Below the pieces are notes generated by a model, which was given only the letters and a program-made list of their open reading frames with translations, did not search any database and was not told the origin of the DNA. Of a stretch of DNA of 64,000 bases, positions 8,508 to 16,297 are shown one piece after another. This DNA is from an uncultured Oscillospiraceae bacterium (GTDB lineage: Bacteria; Bacillota; Clostridia; Oscillospirales; Oscillospiraceae). Each line of letters starts with the position of its first letter. The stretch's first letter is position 1. Location: NCBI GenBank assembly GCA_910585155.1, contig CAJUEC010000005.1:1-64000 (forward strand). The letters are read 5' to 3'. A program made the position numbers and the translations under genes.

Positions 8508-9530
8508 TCAACCCTGGGCCACGGACAGCGCCCGGCCCCCGTCCGCCAGGGTGAAGCGCCCCTCCAGCCCTTCGGTGACGGTCACCGAGCCGTCCTCCTC
8601 CACCAGGACCAGTTCAAAGGCCCACTCCTCCCGGTGCTGGCGCCAAAAACTGACGGCGTCATCCCGGCCCATGACGAACAGGGCGGTGGAAAGCCCGTCG
8701 CACACCGCGCCCATGTCTATCCCTGTCCCGCCGCTGTCCCCGATGACGGTGACGGAGGCCAGCCCGCTGCGGGCGGGACGGCCCGTTTGGGGGTCCAGGA
8801 TGTGCCAGTAGCGCACGCCGTCCTCCTCAAAGTACCGCTCGTACCCGCCGGAGGTGATCACGGCCTGGTCCGCCACCTCAACCACGCCGATGTTCCCGTC
8901 TCCCTCCGGGTCCCGAATGGCCACCCGCCAGGGGGAGCCGTCCGGCTTGGCCCCGATGGCCTGGATGTTGCCCCCCAGGTCCAGCAGGGCGGAGGTGACG
9001 CCCTCTTCCTTCAGCAAATAGGCAAGCCACCACCCGGTGCAGCCCTTGGCCACGCTGCCCAGGTCGATCTCCATCCCCTCCGGCAGGGAGGCCCAGGTTC
9101 CATCCTGCCTGACCTGGGTATAGTCCACCCTGGAGAGCAGGGCGGTAAGCGTATCCTCATCCGGGACGGCGTACTCCCCCGTGGTGAAGCCCCAGGTCCG
9201 CAGGACGGGGTAGATGGATATGTCCAGCGCGCCGTTGGTGCGCTCACACATGCCCAGCGCCGTGCGCAGCAGGTCCGCCGTCTCCGGGGCCAGCTCCGCC
9301 GCCCCGTCATGGTTCAGGGCGTAGATCTCGCTGTCTTCCTCCGTGACGGACCACAGGGCCTCCAGCTCCCGCACCCGGGCCTCCGCCTGGTCCAGGGTAC
9401 TCTCATCCCCGCCCTGGTACAGCCGCACGCTCATCACCGTGTCCATGGCAAAGAAGGCGCGCTCCAGGGGCTGGGCGGGGGCGCAGCCCGCCAGCAGGAG
9501 CAGGGCAAGGGCCGCAAGCAGCCGCTTCAC
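8508..9530 (-). CDS. apbE: FAD:protein FMN transferase (ApbE lipoprotein)
   Basis: This enzyme attaches FMN from FAD to a Thr/Ser of partner flavoproteins (for example RnfD/RnfG or NqrB/C types) outside the membrane. The 340-residue protein has a lipobox LLLAGC (Cys 16), the family start AFFAMDTVMSVRLY, the central GMEIDLGSVAKG and DLGGNIQAIG segments, and the metal-binding DMGAVCDGLSTALFVMG near the end. It overlaps the dCMP deaminase stop by four bases (ATGA), so the two are co-translated, although no functional link is obvious. No Rnf genes lie in this window. Confidence 0.93.
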   Translation of the reverse strand: MKRLLAALALLLLAGCAPAQPLERAFFAMDTVMSVRLYQGGDESTLDQAEARVRELEALWSVTEEDSEIYALNHDGAAELAPETADLLRTALGMCERTNGALDISIYPVLRTWGFTTGEYAVPDEDTLTALLSRVDYTQVRQDGTWASLPEGMEIDLGSVAKGCTGWWLAYLLKEEGVTSALLDLGGNIQAIGAKPDGSPWRVAIRDPEGDGNIGVVEVADQAVITSGGYERYFEEDGVRYWHILDPQTGRPARSGLASVTVIGDSGGTGIDMGAVCDGLSTALFVMGRDDAVSFWRQHREEWAFELVLVEEDGSVTVTEGLEGRFTLADGGRALSVAQG

Positions 9531-10015
9531 CGCAGGTGCTCCGGGACGGAGTCATCCTCCTCAATCCACTCCCGCTCCACGTCCACCACCCGGTACTCCT
9601 CCGGGGTGTCCCGGATGATGACCCGGGTAATGCCCGCGTTGATGATGAGCCGGCGGCACATGGAGCAGGAGGTGGAGCCGGGGATCAGCGCCCCGGTGGC
9701 CGGGTCCCGGCACACCATATACAGCGTGGCCCCCAGCACCTCCCGCCGGGGGGCGGAGATGATGGCGTTGGCCTCGGCGTGGACGGAGCGGCACAGCTCG
9801 TACCGCTCCCCCGAGGGGATCTTCATGGCCTCCCGGGTGCAGTAGCCCAGATCGCCGCAGTTCTTCCGCCCCCGGGGGGCGCCGTTGTAGCCGGATGAGA
9901 CAATCTCGTCGTCCTGGACGATGATGGCCCCGTAGTGGCGGCGCATGCAGGTGGAGCGCTCCAGCACGGTGCCGGCGATGTCCAGGTAGTAGTTGGTCTT
10001 GTCAATGCGGGCCAT
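9527..10015 (-). CDS. dCMP deaminase (ComEB-like)
   Basis: The 162-residue enzyme deaminates dCMP to dUMP, feeding thymidylate synthesis. The zinc-dependent deaminase signature is intact: HAEAN (His79, Glu81) and SCSMC (Cys117, Cys120). An extra Cys pair in KNCGDLGYC near residues 53-59 may hold a second zinc, as in ComEB. AGGAGG precedes the ATG. It is the first gene of a two-gene operon with apbE and has a predicted promoter just upstream. Confidence 0.93.
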   Translation of the reverse strand: MARIDKTNYYLDIAGTVLERSTCMRRHYGAIIVQDDEIVSSGYNGAPRGRKNCGDLGYCTREAMKIPSGERYELCRSVHAEANAIISAPRREVLGATLYMVCRDPATGALIPGSTSCSMCRRLIINAGITRVIIRDTPEEYRVVDVEREWIEEDDSVPEHLR

Positions 10016-10046
10016 GGCGGTTCCTCCTCTTTATTTTCTGTGAGGA

Positions 10047-10075
10047 AGTATACCATTTTTCCGTCCCGCTGGCAA
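10047..10075 (-). promoter_or_regulatory. Predicted promoter of the dCMP deaminase-apbE operon
   Basis: On the minus strand TTGCCA (10075-10070) and TATACT (10052-10047) are 17 bp apart, about 35 bases before the start codon. Confidence 0.6.
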
Positions 10076-10083
10076 CGAAAAGT

Positions 10084-11514
10084 TCACAGGCCGCCCAGCT
10101 TCTCCCCCACAACGGCCATCTGCGCGGGGGTGGGGGGCTGGTCCCACTGCATGGAGATGTTCACGATGCGGTCCGGGTAGAACAGCAGGAACTGATTTTC
10201 CCGTTCGCCCCGCGCGTCGCTCCCATCCGTCCAGCGGTAGGCCTCCTCCGCCCCCCAGGGGGCGGGGTCCGCCGGCGCAAAGGCGTACCCGTACCACACG
10301 TCCTCCGGGTCCCCGGTGTCCCAATCGTCCCGCTCATGGAGCTTAGCCTCCCGGCACAAGTCATAGAGGAAGGGGACCTTCACCAGCACCACCTCGTAAT
10401 TCAGATAGACCCTCTCCGGGAAGAGCTCCCAGGGACCGATGGGCCACTGGTGGACGGTACACTGCCCCAGCAGGAGGGACTGCTCCTCCATCCGCCTGTG
10501 CTCGTAGCGGCTGAAATCCCCCTCCAGCAGGTCGTCCAGCGCCAGGGGGACGGGGTCCCGCCTGAGGGTGTAGGTGCGGCCCTGGTACTCGTAGGTGGTC
10601 TGCTCCCCGTCCAGCCAGCCCCGGTCGAGGGCAAATATCGTCCCGGCGGTGATGATCCCCAGGACGGCGCACAGCAGCACAAAGCTGCCGACCAGGGTGA
10701 CCGCCCGGTTGACCCCGGCGGGGGCCTCCATGCCCTTCATAAACCGCTTGATGCCGTTGACGGCCAGAAACGCCCCCGGCACATACAGCAGGGGCAGGAG
10801 CAGCGTCAAGGTAATCATGAACCGGTTCCCGGAGAGGAGGGTGGATGCCAGGAAATAGAACAGGCACACAGCCAGAAAGATGAGCCCGGCAATCTGGAGC
10901 TTCCGGCGGCTGCGGGTCTCGCACCGCTCCCCCCGCTCCGCCGCCCGGACGGCTTTGGCGTGCCAGCGGAAGTAGCCCGCCAGCTCCACTGCAACCATGA
11001 TAAAAACCAGTGCCCAGCACATGGAGGAGAACATGGAAGAGGACTGGGCCAGCACCAGGATCGGGTCGTCCATGAACCGCAAGACCAGCAGCGCGGCGTT
11101 CAGTACGCCCAACCCCAGCAGGACCAGCTGGGAGGGCAGGAAGCTGCGCTTCATGGTGCGGTGGATGGTGTCCACCTCCTCCACCGGGTCGGTCTCGATG
11201 GGCACGGGACGCTCCCGCTCGTTATAGAACACCTGGAGCTGGGCGTTGGACGCCGCCAGAATCCAGCCGGCGTGGGCGCAGAAGTCGTAGAAGGTCTGCT
11301 GCTCCTCGCTGGGCCCCGGGTCGAAGGCCGACGCCGCGGGGAAATAGCACACGGAGAAGGTCAGGTGCTTCGGCTCGATTCTGCGGTAGGTCCAGAAAAA
11401 CTGGCCGATCTTCTCCAAAAGCCAGCCCTTTTCCGCCATCCGCTCCAGGTGGCGCTCCAGCCCGGTGCGGTCGTAGAAGGAATACAGCTCCAGCCTGCGC
11501 TTTGTCTCTCTCAT
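10084..11514 (-). CDS. DUF2812 membrane protein, PadR-associated
   Basis: The 476-residue protein begins with a DUF2812 domain (about 1-140: RRLELYSFYDRTGLERHLERMAEKGWLL), followed by four to six transmembrane helices (about 145-330) and a hydrophilic C-terminal domain of about 150 residues. Such proteins are widely encoded next to PadR repressors and may sense or respond to membrane-active compounds, but no function is established. The start codon overlaps the PadR stop (ATGA), so both come from one autoregulated promoter. Confidence 0.8.
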   Translation of the reverse strand: MRETKRRLELYSFYDRTGLERHLERMAEKGWLLEKIGQFFWTYRRIEPKHLTFSVCYFPAASAFDPGPSEEQQTFYDFCAHAGWILAASNAQLQVFYNERERPVPIETDPVEEVDTIHRTMKRSFLPSQLVLLGLGVLNAALLVLRFMDDPILVLAQSSSMFSSMCWALVFIMVAVELAGYFRWHAKAVRAAERGERCETRSRRKLQIAGLIFLAVCLFYFLASTLLSGNRFMITLTLLLPLLYVPGAFLAVNGIKRFMKGMEAPAGVNRAVTLVGSFVLLCAVLGIITAGTIFALDRGWLDGEQTTYEYQGRTYTLRRDPVPLALDDLLEGDFSRYEHRRMEEQSLLLGQCTVHQWPIGPWELFPERVYLNYEVVLVKVPFLYDLCREAKLHERDDWDTGDPEDVWYGYAFAPADPAPWGAEEAYRWTDGSDARGERENQFLLFYPDRIVNISMQWDQPPTPAQMAVVGEKLGGL

Positions 11515-11834
11515 CGCTCTAACCCCTTTCCAAAGGCCAGTTGATAGTCCTCCGCCTGGGCGCGGATGCGCCGGTATTCCCGGTCCAGCGTCTCCCGCCC
11601 GTAGTCGGTGAGCACGTAGCTGCGCCGGCGGCCCTCCACCCGGGTCTCCCGGATCATCCCCGCCTGGCAGAACTGCTCCAGCAGGTTGTACAGCGTCCCC
11701 GAGCCCACGCTCACCCGGCCCAGGGTGACGGCGGGCACCCGGTCCAGGATGTCCATGCCGCAGCACTCCTCCCGCAGGCACAGCAGGACGTAGAACATCT
11801 GCTCCGTCAAGGTCTGAAATTTCGCTCTCGGCAT
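11511..11834 (-). CDS. PadR-family transcriptional repressor
   Basis: The 107-residue winged-helix protein has the PadR core TLTEQMFYVLLCLREECCGMDILDRV and the wing region SVGSGTLYNLLEQFCQAGMIRE. The start MPRAKFQT at 11834 was chosen because it gives the normal short PadR N-terminus; a longer frame would run back through the promoter. It is co-transcribed with the DUF2812 gene and almost certainly represses its own promoter, where two inverted copies of a 13-bp palindrome are found. Confidence 0.9.
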   Translation of the reverse strand: MPRAKFQTLTEQMFYVLLCLREECCGMDILDRVPAVTLGRVSVGSGTLYNLLEQFCQAGMIRETRVEGRRRSYVLTDYGRETLDREYRRIRAQAEDYQLAFGKGLER

Positions 11835-11849
11835 AGCCCCGCCCCCATT

Positions 11850-11903
11850 CTCGATATTCGAGTATCCTGGCTCTATTATATTCTCGAATATCGAGTTTGT
11901 CAA
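11850..11903 (-). promoter_or_regulatory. PadR promoter with two 13-bp palindromic operators
   Basis: On the minus strand consensus TTGACA (11903-11898) and TATAAT (11880-11875) are 17 bp apart. One palindrome, CTCGATATTCGAG, lies wholly inside the spacer (11895-11883); its reverse complement lies 20 bp past the -10 (11862-11850). Occupation of either would block RNA polymerase. Confidence 0.85.
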
Positions 11904-12058
11904 TAGGCACAAGGAAAACCCCCGAAGGGGGGCGGGGAGAGCACAATTCACATTTTGTTTACGGTTACCCCATTGACGCGTTCATCTGGCCGCGCTATCA
12001 TTATGATTATTCTAGAAACCCTGCGGTCCCTTTCCCCGCAACAGGAGGTGAGCGTCCC

Positions 12059-12454
12059 ATGATCCGCCAGTATATGACCCGCTTTATGACGGGGCGCTAT
12101 GGGGGAGACCAGCTGAACCTGCTCCTCACGGCGCTGTACGTAATCCTCTATGTGGCCTTTTTGTTCACCAGGCTGCTGGTGCTTGAGATTCTGGCCCTCT
12201 TCCTCATCGTGCTCAGCCTGTACCGCGCCCTATCCCGGAACCTGGAGCGCCGCCGGGGGGAGAACGCCCGCTTCCTCCAGGCCGTCCGGCCCGTCCTGCG
12301 GCGGTGGAACGCCTTCCGCGCCCGCACCCAGGACCGGGAGCACCGCTATTTCAAATGTCCCAACTGCGGCCAGCAGATGCGGGTGCCCCGGGGCAAGGGG
12401 CGCATCACCGTCCACTGCCGGTCCTGCGGCGCCGTGTTCGAGGAGAAGAGCTGA
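12059..12454 (+). CDS. Small membrane protein with C-terminal zinc ribbon
   Basis: The 131-residue protein has two adjacent transmembrane helices (about 19-55), a basic linker and a CPNCGQQM...CRSCG zinc ribbon close to the C-terminus. AGGAGGTG lies at good spacing before the ATG. Similar short proteins are common in Clostridia and have no assigned role. It is monocistronic and is followed by two terminator-like hairpins. Confidence 0.75.
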   Translation: MIRQYMTRFMTGRYGGDQLNLLLTALYVILYVAFLFTRLLVLEILALFLIVLSLYRALSRNLERRRGENARFLQAVRPVLRRWNAFRARTQDREHRYFKCPNCGQQMRVPRGKGRITVHCRSCGAVFEEKS

Positions 12455-12481
12455 GGCGCCAAAACGTGAGCCTGATTTCCC

Positions 12482-12512
12482 GGCCCGCCTGTCTGCCACA
12501 GGCGGGCCCTTT
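12482..12512 (+). terminator. Terminator-like hairpin after the zinc-ribbon gene
   Basis: GGCCCGCCTGT and ACAGGCGGGCC arms enclose a five-base loop and are followed by CTTT. Confidence 0.6.
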
Positions 12513-12532
12513 CCATCTGTGAAATTTTCCCT

Positions 12533-12569
12533 GCCGCCCCCTTGTGCCGGGGGCGGCTTTTTGGTATAA
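12533..12569 (+). terminator. Second terminator, running into the aroK -10 region
   Basis: GCCGCCCCC and GGGGGCGGC arms are followed by five T. The next bases, GGTATAAT, give a perfect -10 hexamer (12564-12569) that may start the aroK transcript. Confidence 0.6.
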
Positions 12570-12633
12570 TAACGTGTCTTTTTATGACCCGGTGCAGGTG
12601 CGCCGGAGCAAATTGGTATCAGGAGCGGCCGGG

Positions 12634-13152
12634 ATGGACAACATGATTTTGATCGGGATGCCGGGCTCGGGCAAGAGCACCGTGGGCGTGGTGCTGGCAA
12701 AGGCCCTGGGCATGGGCTTTTTGGACGTGGACCTGCTCATCCAGGAGCGGGAGGGCACCCTGCTTCAGCAGCTCATCGACCGCCAGGGGGTGGAGCGGTT
12801 TCTGGACCTGGAGCGGGACGCCATCCTGTCCCTGAACTGCCGGGGGACGGTGGTGGCCCCGGGGGGCAGCTGCGTGTGCAGGGAGGAGGCCATCGCCCAC
12901 ATGCGGCGGCTGGGCACGGTGGTCTACCTGGAGCTGCCCCTGGCGGAGGTGGCCGGACGCATCCGCAACCAGTCCTCCCGGGGGATCGCCCTCTCCCCCG
13001 GCCAGACCCTGGCCGACCTATACCAGTACCGGGTCCCGCTGTATCAGCGGTGCGCCCACATCACCGTGCCCGCCGGGGGCCAGAGCCTGGCGGAAACGGT
13101 GGAGAACGTAAAACGAGCTCTGGCCGCCCATGAAAAGGCGAATCCAGAATAG
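12634..13152 (+). CDS. aroK: Shikimate kinase
   Basis: This 172-residue kinase phosphorylates shikimate on the chorismate pathway. It has the P-loop GMPGSGKST (8-16), the shikimate-binding Asp in LDVDLLI, the VAPGGSCVCREE segment (the usual GGG...R region in a variant form) and the lid R-x-P-like region YRVPLYQRCAH. The ATG at 12634 follows AGGAGC and gives the family's usual N-terminus. No other aromatic-pathway genes are nearby; it precedes a DEAD-box helicase gene by 20 bases. Confidence 0.85.
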   Translation: MDNMILIGMPGSGKSTVGVVLAKALGMGFLDVDLLIQEREGTLLQQLIDRQGVERFLDLERDAILSLNCRGTVVAPGGSCVCREEAIAHMRRLGTVVYLELPLAEVAGRIRNQSSRGIALSPGQTLADLYQYRVPLYQRCAHITVPAGGQSLAETVENVKRALAAHEKANPE

Positions 13153-13172
13153 AATAGGACGAAGAAAGGTTT

Positions 13173-15053
13173 ATGAATTTTCGAGACCTGGGGCTCACCG
13201 CCCCCATTTTAAAGGCCCTCACCCAGGAGGGCTACACCGAACCCACCCCCATTCAGCGCAAGGCCATCCCCCCCGCCCTGGCGGGGCGGGACGTGCTGGG
13301 CTGCGCCCAGACAGGCACCGGCAAGACCTGCGCCTTTGCCTCCCCCATTCTCCAGCGGCTCAGCGCCCGTGTCCCCCAGCCCCGGGTGATCCGGGCCCTG
13401 ATCCTCACCCCCACCCGGGAGCTGGCCATCCAGATTCAGGACAGCTTCCTCTCCTATGGCCGCAACCTGCCCCTGCGCTCCGCCGTCATCTTCGGCGGCG
13501 TGGGCCAGCAGCCCCAGGTGGACGCCATCCGAAGGGGCCTGGACATCCTGGTGGCCACCCCGGGGCGGCTGCTGGACCTCCACGGTCAGGGGCTGCTGAA
13601 CCTGTCCCGCATTGAGATCTTTGTGCTGGACGAGGCGGACCGTATGCTGGACATGGGCTTCATCCATGACGTGAAGCGGATTTTAAAGCTGCTGCCCCAG
13701 CAGAAGCAGACCCTGTTCTTCTCCGCCACCATGCCCCCGGAGGTGATGGGGCTGGTCAACGGCCTGCTCCACGACTACGTGCGGGTGGCCGTGGACCCGG
13801 TCTCCTCCCCGGTGGAGGTCATCAAGCAGAGCCTGTACTATGTGGACAAGTCCAACAAGACCAAGCTGCTGGCCCACCTGATGGAAGAGCGGCGCATCTC
13901 CTCCGCCCTGGTGTTCTCCCGCACCAAGCACGGGGCCAACCGCATTGCCCAGGATTTGATCAAGCGGGGCATCTCCGCCGCCGCCATCCACGGCAACAAG
14001 AGCCAGACCGCCCGGGTCCAGGCCCTGAGCGACTTCAAGGCGGGGCGGGTGCGGGTGCTGGCCGCCACCGACATCGCCGCCCGGGGCATCGACATCGACC
14101 AGCTGCCCTTTGTCTTCAACTACAACCTGCCCGACGTGCCCGAGACCTATGTCCATCGCATCGGCCGCACCGGCCGGGCCGGACACGAGGGGGAGGCCAT
14201 CTCCTTCTGCCAGTTCGACGAGAAGGACGAGCTGCGCGCCATTGAAAAGCTGCTGGGCCGGCCCATCCCTGTGGTGGAAAACCACCCCTTCCCCATGGAG
14301 AATTTCGACCCGCCCCAGCGGGACAAGCACGGCCGGCCCGTCAACGCCGAGGACGCGGAGGCCCGGGCCGCCGCCAAGGAGAAGCGCCGTTTAAAGGATG
14401 CAGCAAACAAGGCCAAGGCCGCAGGGGAGGGGCTTGCTCCTCTCGTGGAACGTTTGCCGCAGCCGGGGGCGGGAGGGGCAAGCCCCTCCCCTGCGGATGC
14501 GGATGGGACGGACACCCCCAAAAAGAAAAAACGCCGCCGCAGGAAGTCCGGCGGGGCCGCTTTGGAGACGCCTGTTGTCCCCGCCCCCGCCCGGGAGGAG
14601 CCGCTGATTCTGCGGGACAAGCCGGTGGGCCGGGGGGTGCGCCAGGGGCGCATTCAGGACACCCTGCCCGACGACCCCGCCATGCCCGTCACCGAGTTCT
14701 ACAAGCCCAATCCCCTGGACTCCGACGTCATCATGGACGCCACCGCCCGGCTGCTGGCCCCCCGCCGCCCCGCCGCCGCTCCCCAGGCCCAGCGGGGGCA
14801 GGAGGCCGCCCAGCAGCGGGACAAGGCCCCCAAGCCCGCCAAGCAGCGGCCCCGCCGCCAGGGCAAGCGGCAGGGGGCCCCCGCCCAGCCCGCCAAGGAG
14901 CCCGTTCTGCCCCCCTCCCTGGCGGGGAAGAAGCGCCGCCGCCGGGATGACCGGCCCCGCCCCGTGGAGCTGGCCCCCCGGTCGGACCGGCAGAAGGACT
15001 CCACCCAGCACAAGAGCCTGATGCGGCCCTATTACCTCCATGACGGCGACTGA
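13173..15053 (+). CDS. DEAD-box RNA helicase (RhlE/CshA-like)
   Basis: The 626-residue ATP-dependent RNA helicase has a full core: Q motif (PTPIQRKA, about 25-32), AQTGTGKT (45-52), PTRELA, DEAD (about 153-156), SAT (FFSATMPPE), and HRIGRTGR (about 328-335). The remaining 240 residues are a low-complexity, Lys/Arg/Pro/Ala-rich tail likely to bind RNA. Within this tail, residues 417-441 are encoded by a 74-bp element bounded by perfect 17-bp inverted repeats. It probably acts in ribosome assembly or mRNA turnover. The next gene begins inside its last codons. Confidence 0.93.
   Translation: MNFRDLGLTAPILKALTQEGYTEPTPIQRKAIPPALAGRDVLGCAQTGTGKTCAFASPILQRLSARVPQPRVIRALILTPTRELAIQIQDSFLSYGRNLPLRSAVIFGGVGQQPQVDAIRRGLDILVATPGRLLDLHGQGLLNLSRIEIFVLDEADRMLDMGFIHDVKRILKLLPQQKQTLFFSATMPPEVMGLVNGLLHDYVRVAVDPVSSPVEVIKQSLYYVDKSNKTKLLAHLMEERRISSALVFSRTKHGANRIAQDLIKRGISAAAIHGNKSQTARVQALSDFKAGRVRVLAATDIAARGIDIDQLPFVFNYNLPDVPETYVHRIGRTGRAGHEGEAISFCQFDEKDELRAIEKLLGRPIPVVENHPFPMENFDPPQRDKHGRPVNAEDAEARAAAKEKRRLKDAANKAKAAGEGLAPLVERLPQPGAGGASPSPADADGTDTPKKKKRRRRKSGGAALETPVVPAPAREEPLILRDKPVGRGVRQGRIQDTLPDDPAMPVTEFYKPNPLDSDVIMDATARLLAPRRPAAAPQAQRGQEAAQQRDKAPKPAKQRPRRQGKRQGAPAQPAKEPVLPPSLAGKKRRRRDDRPRPVELAPRSDRQKDSTQHKSLMRPYYLHDGD
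14421..14494. repeat. 74-bp element with 17-bp perfect inverted ends inside the helicase gene
   Basis: GCAGGGGAGGGGCTTGC at 14421-14437 is repeated inverted at 14478-14494. It lies in frame within the disordered tail, adding residues without a stop. A similar GGGGAGGGGCT-type sequence occurs at about 1130-1145, beside the ABC transporter terminator. Confidence 0.6.
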
Positions 15054-15930
15054 ACGGGAGGGCGCCAGCCGCCGCCAGCCCCGAAAAAAGCGCCGGCCCC
15101 TGCTGTGGCTGGCCGTCCTGCTGGCGCTGGCCGTGGGCGGGGTGTTCTGGTTCCGGTGGCAGTGCTGGGGGCTCCAGGCCACCCACACAGACGTGGCGCT
15201 GGCCGGCCTGCCCCAGGGCTTTGACGGATACCGGATCGTCCACCTGTCCGACCTCCACGGCCACGAGTACGGGGAGGGGAGCCGGGACCTGCTCCAGCAG
15301 GTCCGGGAGCAGGCGCCCGACCTGATCGTGATCACCGGCGACCTCATCGACCAGGAGGAGCAGCTCCAGATGATCCCCGCTCTGGCCCGTGGGCTGGCCG
15401 CCATCGCCCCCGCGTACTATGTTACCGGGAACCACGAGTGGGCCCTGGGCTCGGGCGCGGTGAAGGAGCTGAAGGCCCTGCTGGGCCAGTGTGGGGTAAC
15501 GGTGCTGTCCAATCAATACGAAATTCTGGAGCGGGACGGCGGGGCCATCGTGCTGGCCGGGGTGGACGACCCCAACGGCTACGCCGACCAGACCACCCCG
15601 GAGGAGCTGCACGCCTGGATCCAGGAGGAGGCCCCCGGCCTGACCACCGTCCTGCTGGCCCACCGCAACGACCATTTCGGCCAGTACGCCAACGCCGGGT
15701 ATGACTTCGTCATGTCCGGCCACGGACACGGGGGCATCGTCCGCCTGCCCTTCATAGGGGGGCTCATCGGCACCGACCGGCGGTTTTTCCCGCCCTGGAC
15801 CTCGGGGGCGTATACCCTGGGGGACAGCACCCTGTTCATCTCCCGGGGGCTGGGGAACAACACCGTGCCCTTCCGGGGGTTCCGGATATTCAACCGCCCG
15901 GAGCTGGCGGTGGTGACACTGAAAAGCTGA
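15040..15930 (+). CDS. Membrane-anchored metallophosphoesterase
   Basis: The 296-residue protein has one N-terminal transmembrane helix after a basic stretch, then a calcineurin-like phosphoesterase domain with all metal motifs: LSDLHGHE, VITGDLID, VTGNHEW, LLAHRND and SGHGHGG. This YkuE/YaeI-type arrangement places the active site outside the membrane; relatives act on lipid or peptidoglycan phosphoesters. It overlaps the helicase gene by 14 bases with no clear ribosome site of its own, so translation is probably coupled. Confidence 0.88.
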   Translation: MTATEREGASRRQPRKKRRPLLWLAVLLALAVGGVFWFRWQCWGLQATHTDVALAGLPQGFDGYRIVHLSDLHGHEYGEGSRDLLQQVREQAPDLIVITGDLIDQEEQLQMIPALARGLAAIAPAYYVTGNHEWALGSGAVKELKALLGQCGVTVLSNQYEILERDGGAIVLAGVDDPNGYADQTTPEELHAWIQEEAPGLTTVLLAHRNDHFGQYANAGYDFVMSGHGHGGIVRLPFIGGLIGTDRRFFPPWTSGAYTLGDSTLFISRGLGNNTVPFRGFRIFNRPELAVVTLKS

Positions 15931-16029
15931 GCACCCCGCTTTTGGCCCGCCGGTACGCAAGTGCCCCTCAGGTGCCCCAAAGAGAACCCTGGCTTATCAA
16001 TGTCTGAGAAAGTCAGGCCCGGTGTGGGC

Positions 16030-16235
16030 CGGAAATAGAAGGGGAACTAATTCGTAACCCGCAGTAGCCGTCCCACTTCCTCCCCCTGAAAGCGGCGGCC
16101 CTTGACCTTAAAATGGGGTTCTTAGGGGGATGGCCGACTATGGAGCTGGCCTGCCCTTTTGGCCCGCTCCATCCGGAGGCCATCCCCCTAAGCGTCCTTT
16201 TGGTTACTTTTCCCACGTGGGAAAAGTAACGCCCC
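16030..16235 (-). repeat. Repeat family A, copy A1
   Basis: Reading the minus strand, a perfect 26-bp palindrome (16229-16204, TTACTTTTCCC on the outer arm) is followed by a conserved CCAAA linker and a 72-base hairpin (16192-16121) whose outer 15 bp pair perfectly, then an AT-poor tail shared with copy A4b. It fills most of the gap before mnmG. Confidence 0.8.
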
Positions 16236-16297
16236 CGGCAGGGGCGTCCCTGCCAAGGGAACCCCGCCCCGGCAGGGGCAAGCAAGGAGGTCGCGCG

